Shown piece by piece: positions 26,120 to 38,190 of a DNA stretch of 64,000 nucleotides (the stretch's first letter is position 1; every line of letters starts with the position of its first letter). The stretch spans positions 21,238,033 through 21,302,032 of the forward strand of contig CM049309.1 in the NCBI GenBank assembly GCA_026874595.1, read 5' to 3'. A program made the translations under genes and the position numbers. Under the pieces are notes generated by a model, which saw only the letters and a list, made by a program, of their open reading frames with translations, made no database searches and had not been told where the DNA came from. The stretch is from Sipunculus nudus. Taxonomy: Eukaryota; Annelida; Sipuncula; Golfingiida; Sipunculidae.

Positions 26120-26660
26120 TCTGTAATTTCTTGTGAACGCGATAACTTTTTATTAAATTTGAATTGTCTACCAATACCTGGGATGAGTTCTAAAAATGGT
26201 CACCTTGACCTTAATCTTCCAGGTCAAGAGCAGCCCATAACTTTTGAAATGTTGCATATTTTCACCTCAAATTTGAGGCATTGGTTGTTACAACCAAGTT
26301 CTTTTAGGATTTCAAAAACTGGGGACCTAGATCTGGATCTTCAAGGTCCATTGAGTATAACTATTGCTCATTGTTTCAAGGACTTATAATAAATGTGGTT
26401 ACTTTTGAAGCACTTGATATGAAATTTTAATTGTTTCTAATTATATCTCAGATGAGTTTGAAAAAAACTGTGACCTTGTGCTTAACCTTCAAGGTCAAAT
26501 AAGCTGAAATAAAAAAAATAAAAATTGAAAACACTATAACATTTGAACCACTCATTATGTTTTCGTGACATTTGGTACGTATATGAAGTGTTTTCTCAGA
26601 TGAGTTAAAAAACTGATGACCTTGACCTTTATCTTCAAGCTCAAATCTTCAGAATTCTAG
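26120..26660. repeat. Degenerate tandem repeat with GACCTTNANCTTCAAGGTCAA phrases
   Basis: Variants of GATGAGTTTAAAAA followed by a GACCTT...CTTCAAGGTCAA phrase occur near 26180, 26290, 26452 and 26599. They are separated by text about loosely conserved TTTTGAA and TCAGATGAGTT strings. The ORF at 26159-26389 is a by-product. Confidence 0.6.
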
Positions 26661-27019
26661 GATTTTTGTGAATTCCACAATTTTTTAGTAGTTTTTTAAT
26701 CAAATTTTTAATCAAATTTAGGGACGGGGAAATTCATACACTGAATTATACATTCTCATGTCCTGGAGGACTGACATATTTTTTAAAAAAAGGTTCTCAG
26801 GTCAGGAAGGGGAGGGGGGTCAAGGTCACAAAAATTGGTCTGAAACCCTTTAAAAAAAGGTTGCGGTGGCTAAAAAGGGGAGGGGGGGGGGTGGTCAGGA
26901 CCCTCACCTGGATCAGCTTCTGACTTCATTAATCCTTTCATGTTCCTGTACCAATAAACGTTTATAACCTTTCAAAGATTTTGATGGGAACACCCGTGCA
27001 ATTTTTCCTGACCATGCAG
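26661..27019. repeat. G-rich dispersed repeat fragment
   Basis: Contains TCTGAAACCCTTTAAAAAAAG followed by a GGGGAGGGGGG tract. It is similar to 32690-32800 (TCTGAAACCCTAAGG, GTGGCGGCTAAAGGGGGG) and loosely to 55836-55945. Confidence 0.5.
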
Positions 27020-27286
27020 TCGTGTATAAATATGGTCTCAGTTGAATCAGAAAGTGAATCATCAACACCTACATCTCTTAAAGTGACACAAAGCAGTGTC
27101 ACTGACACATTTTGTGGTTTATCCTATGAAGATTTTAATGTTACTTCGATAAAATCATTGGTATCTGAAAAGAAAGGATGTCATGCAAATGGTGGTGTTG
27201 CAGATGCCATCACATCAGTTTATTCCAGATCTGTAACTCTCAGGAATTACCAGGGCAACGTGTTACAGACAGTGCTCATCAAGTGA
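27020..27286 (+). CDS. Orphan terminal-exon-like ORF, unknown product
   Basis: An open frame with protein-like composition follows a good acceptor, TTTTTCCTGACCATGCAG, ending at 27019. It reads SCINMVSVESESESSTP through to RNYQGNVLQTVLIK and stops at 27284-27286. An AATAAA lies ~50 nt further on, near 27335. I recognise no family. It cannot be an alternative end of YJU2B from the 24124-24262 exon, because phase 1 splicing would reach a stop within nine codons. The in-track start at 26981 lies before the acceptor. It could be the last exon of an undetected gene, a decayed gene fragment, or chance. Confidence 0.3.
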   Translation, partial: SCINMVSVESESESSTPTSLKVTQSSVTDTFCGLSYEDFNVTSIKSLVSEKKGCHANGGVADAITSVYSRSVTLRNYQGNVLQTVLIK

Positions 27287-27754
27287 CTTCCATGGATTAA
27301 TCGTTACATGCATGATGTAATGATATATAAAGGACAATAAACCAACAATTATCTTTTGTGGATCAAAGTGTACACTAAAGTCGGATCATGTAGCGACCGA
27401 TCCGACAAAAAAATTAAACGGATGGGGTCGGACGAGGAATCTTGCTGAATTGTATACGTCACATAGGGTTTCCCTAGGATTATAACGTGTTTATCAGTAT
27501 ATGCCACGAGGAACAACATTTTCCGCCTGAAAACATCGATTTAAATCATTGTAAATATTGCAAACATTTGCCTTTTGAGTGTCTGCCCAATACATGTATC
27601 TGTTTCGATTCAAGCAGCTGGTTATACATAAATATTATATCACATATATACAAACATTCATTTTATCCGCGACCGCATAAAAGGAATCGGCCTTGCCGCA
27701 ACCGCATATACCGCGGCCGCAACCGCGTAAAAGGAATCGTAGTTTTATGCCGCT

Positions 27755-27801
27755 GGGGGGGGGGGGGGGGGGGGGGGTCGGAAAATCGACCCCCCCCCCC
27801 C
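27755..27801. other. G23 / C12 hairpin
   Basis: A run of 23 G (27755-27777), then TCGGAAAATCGA, then 12 C (27790-27801). TCG and CGA extend the stem, leaving a GAAAAT loop. A nearby 24-bp GCCGCAACCGCATA/GTAAAAGGAATCG element is imperfectly duplicated at 27667-27740. Confidence 0.85.
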
Positions 27802-27819
27802 GCTAATAATACATTATAA

Positions 27820-28556
27820 AACTGGACACGATATATTGACACATATCACGTCAAATTTATTTGTGATATACTTTTTGTTTTTTTACAACACAGCTACATG
27901 TAAATCGATTTCGATAACACGGAATTTTCCTCGACTCATTAAAGAGTAAACATCGTATTTAGTGGTATTAGTGTTAATGTTTCTATATCTTCCGCAGTGT
28001 TATTTATGTATAGTGATTATTTGTTATTCAATAAAGTATTTAATTAAATTTCAAGTAATAATATCACTGAAATATATATTTTATTAAGTAACTTACTTGA
28101 AATAATTTAGCACAACATGCAACATGTGTCTGTGGGTAGTATATCATACAGTTAAACGGTTTATAACGTACAGTGGAGGCAAATAAATCTTTAACTCATT
28201 TTTGAACTATTAAATGTAATTATCATTGGTACTTGTTGCGTATATCGAAAGTGTAGTAAATCTGCCCTCTCCCCGGTCATTTATAAAAGATTTATATTTT
28301 AAATGTATAATTACATATTCCATCTTAAAGGCAATAACCCCTACATAGGTATAGGCGAAAGTCTCTTTTTACTATTCACGTAATTAAAAAAAATCAGGTC
28401 ATATTAACATCAAATTCCATTTCCAGTGGTAAATCAAAAGGCACATAAATCTAGGTAGAATACTATACTAAATAAGTGATAAGGTAAACGTTTGTATTTT
28501 CACGAGATCGCTGTAAGAATATGATGAATCATGGACAACATTGGGAAAAAGGCATT
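27820..28556. other. AT-rich non-coding stretch
   Basis: Nothing recognisable on either strand. Confidence 0.4.
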
Positions 28557-28784
28557 TTAGTTTGTTTGAAGCTTTTTGAATATATCACGGTATTTTGATG
28601 AATTCAAGAGTGGAAATTCTTTATTCATACCGAGGAAAGAGCAACATTTCCGCACGATATGTAAGAGAGACACCCCTCCCTCATCGGAGGGGAATGGGTC
28701 TTCTGGCAGGATTTCTCCCTGGTTATAGTGCTCCCTAGAGATTACTGTAAACATATAGACGACCCTGAATGCATGGCTTTGCAT
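28557..28784 (-). CDS. Uncharacterised ORF, possible gene fragment
   Basis: A 75-codon minus-strand ORF, ending ...NSSKYRDIFKKLQTN and stop, with balanced amino-acid composition (EILPEDPFPSDEGG, LLHIVRKCCSFLG) unlike the low-complexity ORFs around it. An in-frame TGA lies just upstream of the ATG. A possible acceptor (ATCTCTAG) lies inside the ORF near 28737. I do not recognise the protein. It may be a terminal exon or a decayed transposon or gene fragment. Confidence 0.25.
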   Translation of the reverse strand: MQSHAFRVVYMFTVISREHYNQGEILPEDPFPSDEGGVSLLHIVRKCCSFLGMNKEFPLLNSSKYRDIFKKLQTN

Positions 28785-29389
28785 GACTCGTCACTTTCTT
28801 GATAGCATTCTGGCATTACAAGACCGCTGTTCTTATAAAGAATAACATCAGATCTGTATTTCTTTTTGCTAAGCTTGCCTATAGAGACTGTTCTCGAATC
28901 ATTTGATTGGTTCCATTGACCAGTTTATAATTCCTTAACCTAATTTTCCCCATCAATCTTTGAAAAGGTCGAATTTGTTCCTGTTAATTTGTACTTTTTG
29001 AGGAACTCCTCATGCCATTTCATCACACTTATTCTCCGAAATGCCCCAACATGTGCCTCCCAGGGCGAACCGCCCCTGTGCTACCCCCCCCCCCCCCCTT
29101 AGGTACCCCACTGCACCAGGTTCTAAGCAACATTTGCAAGGATTTGGCCTTGAATTAGCTGTGCATGATAATCTTTGATATCCATCCGCTGCATGGCGCC
29201 TGGTGACCCGGAGGCCATGGTGATATGAGGTCTATAGGGCGCAGAGCCAGTTACTGCAGGATCCAGTCAAAGTCCACCTCCTTCGAGTTCGAGTCACTTA
29301 GAAGCCGAGTCTAAATTCGATAAAAATCTCCATTTTTTTTAAAAATTAAAAAGGAAATTTGAGATTATGTTTTTAGTGAACTTGTGAGC

Positions 29390-30480
29390 TTATGCAATGG
29401 TGTGGCGTCGTCCGTCCGCCGTCGTCCTTACGTTGACCCATACCATCTCATAACGGCAGGAGCTAGCATGAAAAATCTATGCAAAAATCAGTCATCTGTT
29501 AAACTCTGTTGGACTTAGCTTATTTTTGTTGCAATATGCATTGACTAAGATTTTATCAGGAAAGGCTAAAAAAAATAAATCCTCGGTCCAGCCAAATTGT
29601 TAAATATATCACATAAATAATTCCAAGAACAACCTCAAATTTGTTTAAATGGTTCCAGTTCAGTGATTTTTGGCCGAGTTACTAAAAACATAAAAAAAAA
29701 GCAAAAAAAAAAAAAAAAAATACCTAAATTACAATATCCGAAACGGCTGGAGCTATCTTCACCAAATGTTGGTCACGTGAGTCATATTTGAAACAGAGGT
29801 ATTGGTGCTGCCACCTGCATCGACCTTTTTGTACGGTGGTCATCCGTCATCATTACATTATGCCATAATTTCTTAGGAACAGCAGGGGCTATAGCGTCCC
29901 AAAATTTATGCAAAAATCAGTCAAATGTTGTGGGATTGAGTTCTTGTTGTGGCGCTACCTGCATCTACTAACATTATACGGGGGAAAGCTAAAAAAAACT
30001 TCTTCTCTGAAATCATTCCCCAATTGTTTAATATTTCACAGAAATGTTTCCAGAAATGAGCGCTCTCAAGTTTGTTAGAATGGTTGGGTTTGATGAATTT
30101 TGGCCGAGTTACAGGGAGCTGAACATAGGCTTAAAAACATCCTAACATGACAATCTCAGAGAAAGCTTGAGCTATCATCACGAAGTTTTGTGCAAATGTT
30201 GGTCACATGACTCATATTTGAATTTTAGGTTTTTGTGGCGCCACCTACATCCGCCTGTTTATTTTACAGGCACAAACCTCGTAATTTCAACCTCTTTCAG
30301 CTTCTGCATAAAATGTTTTATGATGAAACTGCCAAGCTGAATGGTTCATTTTTTCCCAAGAATTATCCTAGGGTACGGATCTCTCAATTGTATAAGAATA
30401 GGTCGAGTTCATTCATTTTTGGTAGAAAACTGAATTAGGAGTTGTGGCCAAGTAAGCCTATATCAAACTGAGAGCTGAAA
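29390..30480. repeat. Degenerate ~420-bp tandem repeat with GGCGCCACC motifs
   Basis: TTGGTCACGTGAGTCATATTTGAA at 29769 recurs as a near copy at 30199. GCAAAAATCAGTCA recurs near 29480 and 29911. Each unit carries a form of the GTGGCGCCACCT motif (29808, 29951, 30236). The period is about 410-430 bp, with ~2.5 copies. A long poly-A run interrupts at ~29690-29720. Confidence 0.65.
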
Positions 30481-32640
30481 TAGCCTTCATCTGCAAAACT
30501 TTTCTTTCAAATTCTGTAACCTTGCACAAAAATGATACTAAGCTGTGTTTAAAGTTTAATTAATTTGGCAATTTTTGGACCTTTCACAATGAAAGGACTC
30601 TTAGATATATTGGTAAACAAAGCTAGTAGATTTATTGTAGTAACAGAATGAGCTGCATGGGTATATAAGCAGAGCTGTACATGCAACATAAATAATTGGT
30701 GTCCATATCCAACCTTTGTGTAAGATAAATCCATGAATAAAAAATTTTTTTTCTGATTTTACTTTCGATAGGCATCTGTTATTAATCTTAACATTTTTGG
30801 GAAAAATCTGATGAAAATGTAAGCATGAAAAAAAAACATTGTAGCAAAGTCTTTCAGTATGAGTACTGACAAAGATTTAGCATCAGGCAAAGATTTCGTC
30901 TTTATCCATAAGCTTTGCACACTGCCAACCATTTCATATTTGGCGACAGGCCAAGTAACAGTCTACATCTATTTTAGCTTGGCAGACTGCCAACTGCATC
31001 AGATTAGACAACAGGTCAAGAATTCAGTCAGTGCAGCCAGGTACAGGATGAGCTGTGTAGTAGCTACACCTGGCACTTAGCCACCATTGAGTTATGGGCA
31101 ATTAACTGCCTTCCTCAGCTAAACTTCGTCAGCTGAATGGACCCAACTCAAGAGAAGTTTGATCTATCGGCCTGAATTCGTAGCATGTCCATACATCTTT
31201 GGTGGCTTTCTCCTACACAAGACTTAATTGTATCGCCACCAACTATGATATTTGCACTGGGTATTTCCCTGCTTATTTCTCAGGAGGGATTTGTTATATT
31301 AGCCTGAAATTGTGCATATCTGTACATCTCAGATAGCTTCATCGTATACAGGCTTGTGGCTTGTTTTTTCGTATCGGACTCGAGATGGACTCGGACTGAT
31401 TTTTCGAGTCCTTATCCCCGGGTAAAGGTCCAAGTCCTGGACCTTCGAGTCTTATATGGACTAGTGCGAGACCTGTTCAGACCGTGCTTAGCGCTTAAGA
31501 CGCCTCGCCAAAGTCTTTACCTCAAGGGTACCTCTCCAACATGGAATGAAGGACAGCAAGCAAATGTAGAAAATTGATAATCTGCTATACAGCTTTCTAC
31601 GACTGCTTTAGTTGAATGCCCCTCAGGGGGTGAGAAAAGCTGCAAGATTGTACAGATTTAAGGAACCAGGAAAATTATTTTTGAATTGAGGTTAGATTAG
31701 CCTCGTAAGTGATATCAGTCTTTATGCCCAACCTTTATCTTTTAACTTTAGGCTTTAACGATATTTCATTTGATACACGTAATAATAACACACATAATTA
31801 CCATGAGGTTATATACAAGAAACGTATATTAGAGTACACGTATAGAATGTCCCAGTTTCGGGTAATTAGTCAGACTTTTGGCATTGATCAACGACATTAT
31901 ATGCCTCTCCAGACTTAATGTCCTGTGATCATGCAAAGTATGAACAAGATAAACCAGGTCGCTCATTTCTTAAAAATTGTTCACAGTTGTCCCAACTTAT
32001 CCACTTTCAGAAAAATTCTTACAAGGGCTACCATTTTCTAAGCAGCTACCATAAATAGACTTACTAGTATTATATAACCGGTTTATTACATGTTTATTTG
32101 AAGTTAATAAGCCGTCGTGAACTGCTCGTTTATCCCACGTTCCTTCGTTTTAGTACATATGCTGGTATCACGTGCAAGAGAAGTCACATAAACTTGCACC
32201 GACCAAACAAACATGCAGTTTGTTGAATTAGAAATATATACATTAAAAATTATCATCAGCATTTTTTAATACATATCCATAGGCACTCATTTCTTCCATC
32301 AAGAATTCATTAGTTGAACTCTGTTCTTTTACGTTTTGTGGTTTTCCCTGTTAAATGTAGCATTAATAGTCCCCCCCCCAAAAAAAATTAATCCTAAGAT
32401 ACCTCATGAGTCCCAACAAAACACATTATTCCGTACATTTAGTGGTTTCCCACGTTAAATACCTCAATGTGCCTAAAATCACATTATTACTTATACTTTT
32501 TGTGGTTTCCCACCTTAAATACATCATTTTATTCCTATAAAATACATTATTTAGAATATCTAATCTCTTTTACATCTAACTGTCTACCTATACTGACAAT
32601 AGGTGTGAGTTGAAGAGTTATATATCGTCGCACACTGGGA
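30481..32640. other. Gene-poor interval
   Basis: AT-rich with no supported exon. A patch at 31360-31470 repeats GGACTCG/CGAGTC phrases (decayed short repeat). Short ORFs have no recognisable features. Confidence 0.4.
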
Positions 32641-32830
32641 AGGCCTATTGAGGAGTGGATCCAGGATTTAAGAAAAAGGAGGGTTCCAATGACAAATCCT
32701 ATAAAAAGGGTCCAAAGGTCCGGAAAATTTGGGTCTGAAACCCTAAGGAAAAAAGTTGTGGCGGCTAAAGGGGGGAGGGGGGGGGGGGGAGGGAGCAGAC
32801 CCCTGGACGTTTCTGTCTGTTTAAGCTTTC
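32641..32830. repeat. Dispersed G-rich repeat fragment
   Basis: GTGGATCCAGGATTTAAG, GGTCCGG, TCTGAAACCCTAAGG and a long GGGGGGAGGGGGGG tract. This order is shared with 26790-26910 and, in the opposite sense, with the ATCCTGGCTCCAC region near 55930-55945. Confidence 0.5.
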
Positions 32831-34009
32831 TTACCTTAAAACACATTTAATTCATATTTCATAATTTCCTTGTATCCTTTATACGTCTAACAATAATAAT
32901 ATATGTAACCATTCAAATATCTCTGATAATCTGAATGATATCGCGTCCCATTCCGTTTCGCAAAGGCAACTATCATCACTGACTAGGTCTTCAAGAGAAC
33001 ATACAGACGTATCATTTTTTTGCCACGAGCACAGCGCCACAAAATAAATGTAAAATATGTGTACATATCATATATTGAGAAAGCACACCACTGAAAATCT
33101 ACATATTTTTTTAACTTTTAGAATAAAAAAATAATGAGCCAACAGTCCCCCCCCCCCAATCCCTATAAAAAAAAAGCCCGGCTACCGGGTTTATATGATA
33201 GTTTATCAGCTAATAAATGCTAAAGCATGCGCGTAGTCATTATAAATTACCAAACACAATTAATGCCCTACATCTGTAAGATAACCCATTCATCCTAGAA
33301 CAACATAACTGGGTTAAATATAGTTTATCAGCGTTAACATAGACAGAATTTTGTTGTCATTTGCATATGATTAAGGGATAGCAATTATTCACAAACAAGG
33401 AAACCCTTTAGATAAATGTAAATAAAAATTACAGACACAGTGGAAATATTTACCTGAATCGATGTGTTTTCAGAGGTGCACGTGGACCGCTCTACTTATT
33501 TTTAAAAAGTTTAAGCTAAACAGATGACATTATGGATTTAGTTTCAACCTACAATTCTTGTTATGAGCAAGGTGTAATTAACCTATCAAAGAAAAACTCT
33601 TCAACTACGTAAAATATATTTAAAGCAATGGTACTGTGGTTATATCCGTCCATCATTTTTGTTTTTGTTTTCTGAGGAACAGAAAGAGATCATTGTTTTG
33701 TTTTTAACTTATGATTGAAGTGACATGTTCAGTATTTGAACCAATGTCCCCTGTACGCTCATGTTTAAAATTTTAGCTGGATGCACAATGTAATATTAGT
33801 GGTGTGGTTACAGTTCTGTGCTCAGTGCGCACCCTGGTGCTCCTGCCCAGAGAAGCTTGCCATAGCAAGCAGCGGTTACACTCGAAAGGTTGTCTGGACG
33901 ACTGTAGTGTAAACCCGCTGCATGAGGAGCGTATGTCCCCTGCTGAGTTGCACAATTCTAATGCTTTCCCTCTGAATCACTGAGGGATTATCAAATTATA
34001 ACTAGAATG
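32831..34009. other. Gene-poor interval with a small hairpin
   Basis: No exon is supported. Around 33872-33921 the strings GCGGTTACACT and AGTGTAAACCCGC form an imperfect hairpin, next to GCTTGCCATAGCAAGC near 33855. Confidence 0.4.
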
Positions 34010-34690
34010 GCTTGTTATCGCACTTGCAAAAACAGATGTCTCTCCCAATTGAATATAGGTTGTATCAATTGAGACATGGTGAGAAATGTGAAGCGGTTCA
34101 AAAGTTATGGGTTTCCCAGATTTCACATGTCGGTAGATTTGATTTTGAAGATGAGAGTCTATGTCACTGGATTTCGAACTTGGCCAAGAACTTGGTAGAA
34201 CCAATTTGTGTACCAAACTTGAGGACAAAATGTGAAGCGCTTCAAAAGTTATTATGTTCTAAGAATTTGAAATTCCGGCATATTTGACCTTAAAGATGAT
34301 TCAAAGTCAACGGACGTCGAATTCGTCCGAGATTTGGGTTGGAACAATGAGTTTTTTTTTCAGATTGGGTGGAAATATGCAGCCCTTCGAAAGTTATCAC
34401 GTTCACTATTATTTGACTTTAAAGATCCGGGTTTAGGCCACTGGTTTTCAAACTCGCCGGAATTTGGTAAGGGCATATTGTGTACAAAATTTCTAGGAAA
34501 AAAAATGTGACGCCCTTCAGAAAGTATTTGGTTCACAAGAATGTTACATTTTCGCAGATTTGACCGTAAAGATGAGGGTCTAGGTCACCGGATTTCGAAA
34601 TTGCCCAAGAACTTGGTAACAATGAGTGTTTAAAATTTTTGAGGAAAATATGCAACCCTTCAAAAATCATCGCGTTCACAAAATATCCTA
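34010..34690. repeat. Degenerate ~140-bp tandem repeat (4-5 units)
   Basis: Units read approximately: TTTGACCTTAAAGATGAGGGTC, then CACTGGATTTCGAA, CCAAGAACTTGGTA, GAGGAAAATATG, then CCCTTCAAAAGTTAT and GTTCAC. Unit starts are near 34138, 34282, 34418 and 34560, with a partial unit before. Conservation between units is moderate. Confidence 0.75.
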
Positions 34691-35280
34691 CAGACGACGG
34701 CACTGACAACGGCTCAACTGGAGGGGGGGGGGGGAACTTAAGAACAACTTCTTAAATTAAAATAATTTAATACATAGGCTTATATATTCTCTATGTTTAA
34801 ATAGTCATCAGATGAACAAGTTATAATCGCATTTAAGCCACTACATCACTACTCAGCTAATGTGAACCCACAAAAACCCAGCCCAGCATTTTCTTTAAAT
34901 AAGCTTGCCACATCTTGCAGAATTTGGTTTATATTTTTATCATCATCCCCAAACAGTAACACAAAATATTCCACTGTTGTCATTAAATATCAATTCAAGA
35001 TCTTGCGGTTATATTATAATATTAAATTTAACGCCCGATTTGCTGTGTATTTGGTATTTGGTCTTGTAAAATATTTGATCAAATAAAAGTAAGTTTTATT
35101 AATAATATAATTAAATGAGAAAAATATATATATAATAAAAGCAGATTTAAATTACAATTTAAGTTTTTTTTTAATTTTATTTTAAAGAAATGGGCCGGAC
35201 CTCTTGGACCGGTCCACCTACTTGACCGGACCGCACCGCTTATGTGATGGACCGGACCATCAGTGGGTGGTTTTTATCTA
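34691..35280. other. AT-rich stretch with GGACCGG-rich patch
   Basis: A poly-G run lies near 34722. At 35190-35265 there are several GGACCGGNCC phrases, echoed by CTGGTCCGG near 35458 inside the foldback. No gene is seen. Confidence 0.45.
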
Positions 35281-35930
35281 ATGAAAGATGAAAACTTAAA
35301 TATCTTTAGCCAAATGGTTATACAGAATAATGTAGTTTCAAGATGCAAATAAAACCTGTTAATTTCAATTAAAACCTTAATTAAAAGGCCTATATTGTTC
35401 GTCATTCTCAAAATGACCTGATAACTAAAATTTAAATTTAGACGTTGCCATCAATGGCTGGTCCGGTCTGCACCTCTAGGTGTTTTCACTATATTTCGTA
35501 CGCGAAGTCTCTAAAATTCAAGTGATTTCAGACATCTAAACCTCAAGTGAGGTACCGAAGAGTTCCTGTTGAAACTGGTTTTTTTTTATTTCTCCCAGTG
35601 ACCGTTATTCCGCAGTCTTCAAAATCAGTCCTTCAAAATGTTTTTGTAGCTGTTATCCAGAAATAGCTTTCACGAGTGTGACGTTCATATTATTTAGGCG
35701 TAGTCAGATATTGGATGTAGCCATGTAGGTCATGCATTACACAAGCCTATATACTAAGACTGGCCATATCTAAATTTAAATTTTAGTTATCAGGCCATTT
35801 TGAGAATGGCGAACAATATAAGCCTTTTAATTAAGGTTTTAATTGAAATTAACAGGTTTTAATTGCATCTTGAAACTACATTATTCTGTATAACCATTTG
35901 GCTAAAGAAATTTAAGTTTTCATCTTTCAT
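35281..35930. mobile_element. Foldback element with 162-bp inverted arms
   Basis: The left arm 35281-35442 and the reverse complement of 35769-35930 match along their whole length, with about five mismatches by eye (~97%). Shared strings include AAACCTGTTAATTTCAATTA and ATGTAGTTTCAAGATGCAA. The 326-bp loop includes CTGGTCCGGTCTGCACC. No coding capacity and no target duplication were identified. Confidence 0.85.
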
Positions 35931-36310
35931 AATTTGAATTCGATCAAGGTACTGGATAAATAAATATCAAGTATCAATGCAGCTTATAATAAATTCACAA
36001 TAATAACAGTCTCGTACACTTGAAGGAATTATTGCGAAGCGACGAAATTAAAAAATATAACTCATCAAGGTCACCTTTTATGGTAACCTTATACGCAGGT
36101 GTTTAATATTCATTTCAGGCAGTGTGCCCTGCCAAAATATTTCGATTGTTTCCTCACAAACCCATTTTTTTTTAACTAAGTTTGTCATTTTTAGAGGACT
36201 TCGTCACATTTAATATAGCAAACTCCTTGGTATTAATTGTAAAACAACCGTTAACAGGTGACTGCATAGCCAGATAAAAAAAGTGGCCTTTTATCGCTTT
36301 CCAAATAAAA
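35931..36310. other. Non-coding stretch
   Basis: Nothing recognisable. Confidence 0.4.
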
Positions 36311-38190
36311 AACAAGGGACCTATGGGTCACTGTGCTCAGCTGACGTTAACCTTGAAGGTAAAAATCTAAAATAATATCAAATGGAGATAAAAGTGTAAG
36401 AGGAAGAGGTAATAAAGGCCATGGTTGGTTTATATGATTGGTTTGTATTGATGAGCGAGAAATTGTTGCAAAAAATATTTTGTGACCTGACCATGTGTTT
36501 CCTACTGTTGAAACTAAAGCATGTGAGCAGTTTGTGAACAATAGATCTGTACTATTACCATGATCATTAGTTGGTTTTTCGATTAACTGTTGACATTTCA
36601 GTAGTTTACACATTTGTTCAATTGAATCTATTTTTTTTTGTATAATATATATTATTAAATATATATGTATTTTTTTTATGAAATGTATAGTTAAAATATA
36701 GCTAATTAACAACATAAAACAGGGCAAACAAAGCCTGATCTCAAATTCTGCTGAGGCAGGAAAATAATGAACGAATGTTTGTATTAAATCCTGATTTTTT
36801 TATCACATCAATTATTTTTCTAATTTAAGTTTATATTTCTATACATTTCCAATTTAACATATATATCTGAATATAAAAGTTGATTCATAATTCTCAATTG
36901 CATCATCATAAATCTAAATCTTGTCAGATAACACCACATCATGCATACAAATGTTTATTTATTTTTTACCACAAAAATATATCTTTTAAATCTGCAAAAC
37001 AATAAATATCTAAAAATAATACTTAATTTAGATTTCACAATTTTTAATTGTGTCTTTATTTATCCATAATGTGCTTCATATTTTATAATAATTTAAGCAT
37101 ACTGATGGGTTCAATTATATTTGTTAAAATCATTTAAAAGAAAATTGATTTCTTTAAAAATGCTACATTACACAACATTGCATCTTCTGGATTACACCTT
37201 GCATTATTTTTTCAAGGAAAGTTTTTGCATATCGGAGTGGAAACAGCATTACAATTAAGGAGATACAGTGAAAACAATAACAATTACCACATAACACTTG
37301 GTGGGTTGGGTTTGCGGGGGGGGGGGGGGGTGATTGGGGTGGTGATATGAGAATAACTGTACACCTGTCACAGCAGGGGATCTCCCCCAGTGACTGTAAC
37401 AAATCAGAAACCCTGGCATAGCTGACTTCCAGTGACCTGGAGTGGGACCCTGCATCTGTAATCAAAGCAAGTGACTACAGAAAAAAAATCAATAAATAAC
37501 TTAATTTTCAAGCTTTTATTTTCAAATTTCAGATTTAGACAAACTAAATATTTATGTTTACATGCTGTGAAAATTAAATCAATGGTGCTTACAGGTAAAA
37601 AACTTGCCATGGTCAAAGTTGGGCAAAATTTAAGGTACTGATTTATTTTTTATGCTAATAACTTGAAAAATTTACAAAATTCAGATCTAATTTTGGGTTA
37701 ACAATTGAATCTTAATTAAACATAGTTATATACTTGGAAAAATAGACTCTAGTTTCAAAATTTTTCATGTTAAGTGAGTTATTATTTTTCCTGATTTTTT
37801 ACAAAGTCCATTATGTTAGGGCCCATAACTTAAAGAATTTATACATTACAGACTTAATTTCTGGCATGTACATAGGAACTATATAGAGGAATATTTATGG
37901 TAAATATGAGGAAAAACAGATGAGTGGTTTTGATATTAGGCAGTCCTGAAGTGTGAAAATAGGATTTTAATAAAAAATTGAGGTTTTTCCTTAATTTCTC
38001 AAAGGAACGAAGTGGCAAAGACCCAGTTTTCGGCTTGGTAGGAGATCTTGGGGACATCTAACATTATGCTGAATTTTGGATTTCTAGGTCTTACGGTTTC
38101 AAAACGTGCCACATCTTCGGACGGACGGACAGACGACGGACAATGGACCACGACTATAGCTCAGATGACTTATAGTCAGCTGAGCTAAAA
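36311..38190. repeat. 1.88-kb dispersed repeat, copy 1
   Basis: Co-linear with 53523-55400 in the same orientation. Both begin AACAAGG(G)ACC(T/C)ATGGGTCA and GTGCTCAGCTGA. Both have a central poly-G run followed by GATATGAGAAT and ACCTGT.ACAGCAGGGG, and both end in GAATTTTGGATTT.TAGGTC, a GGACGGAC-like tract and CTATAGCTCA. Near each end copy 1 has GCTCAGCTGAC (36334-36344) and its inverse GTCAGCTGAGC (38176-38186). No protein is encoded. Confidence 0.8.
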
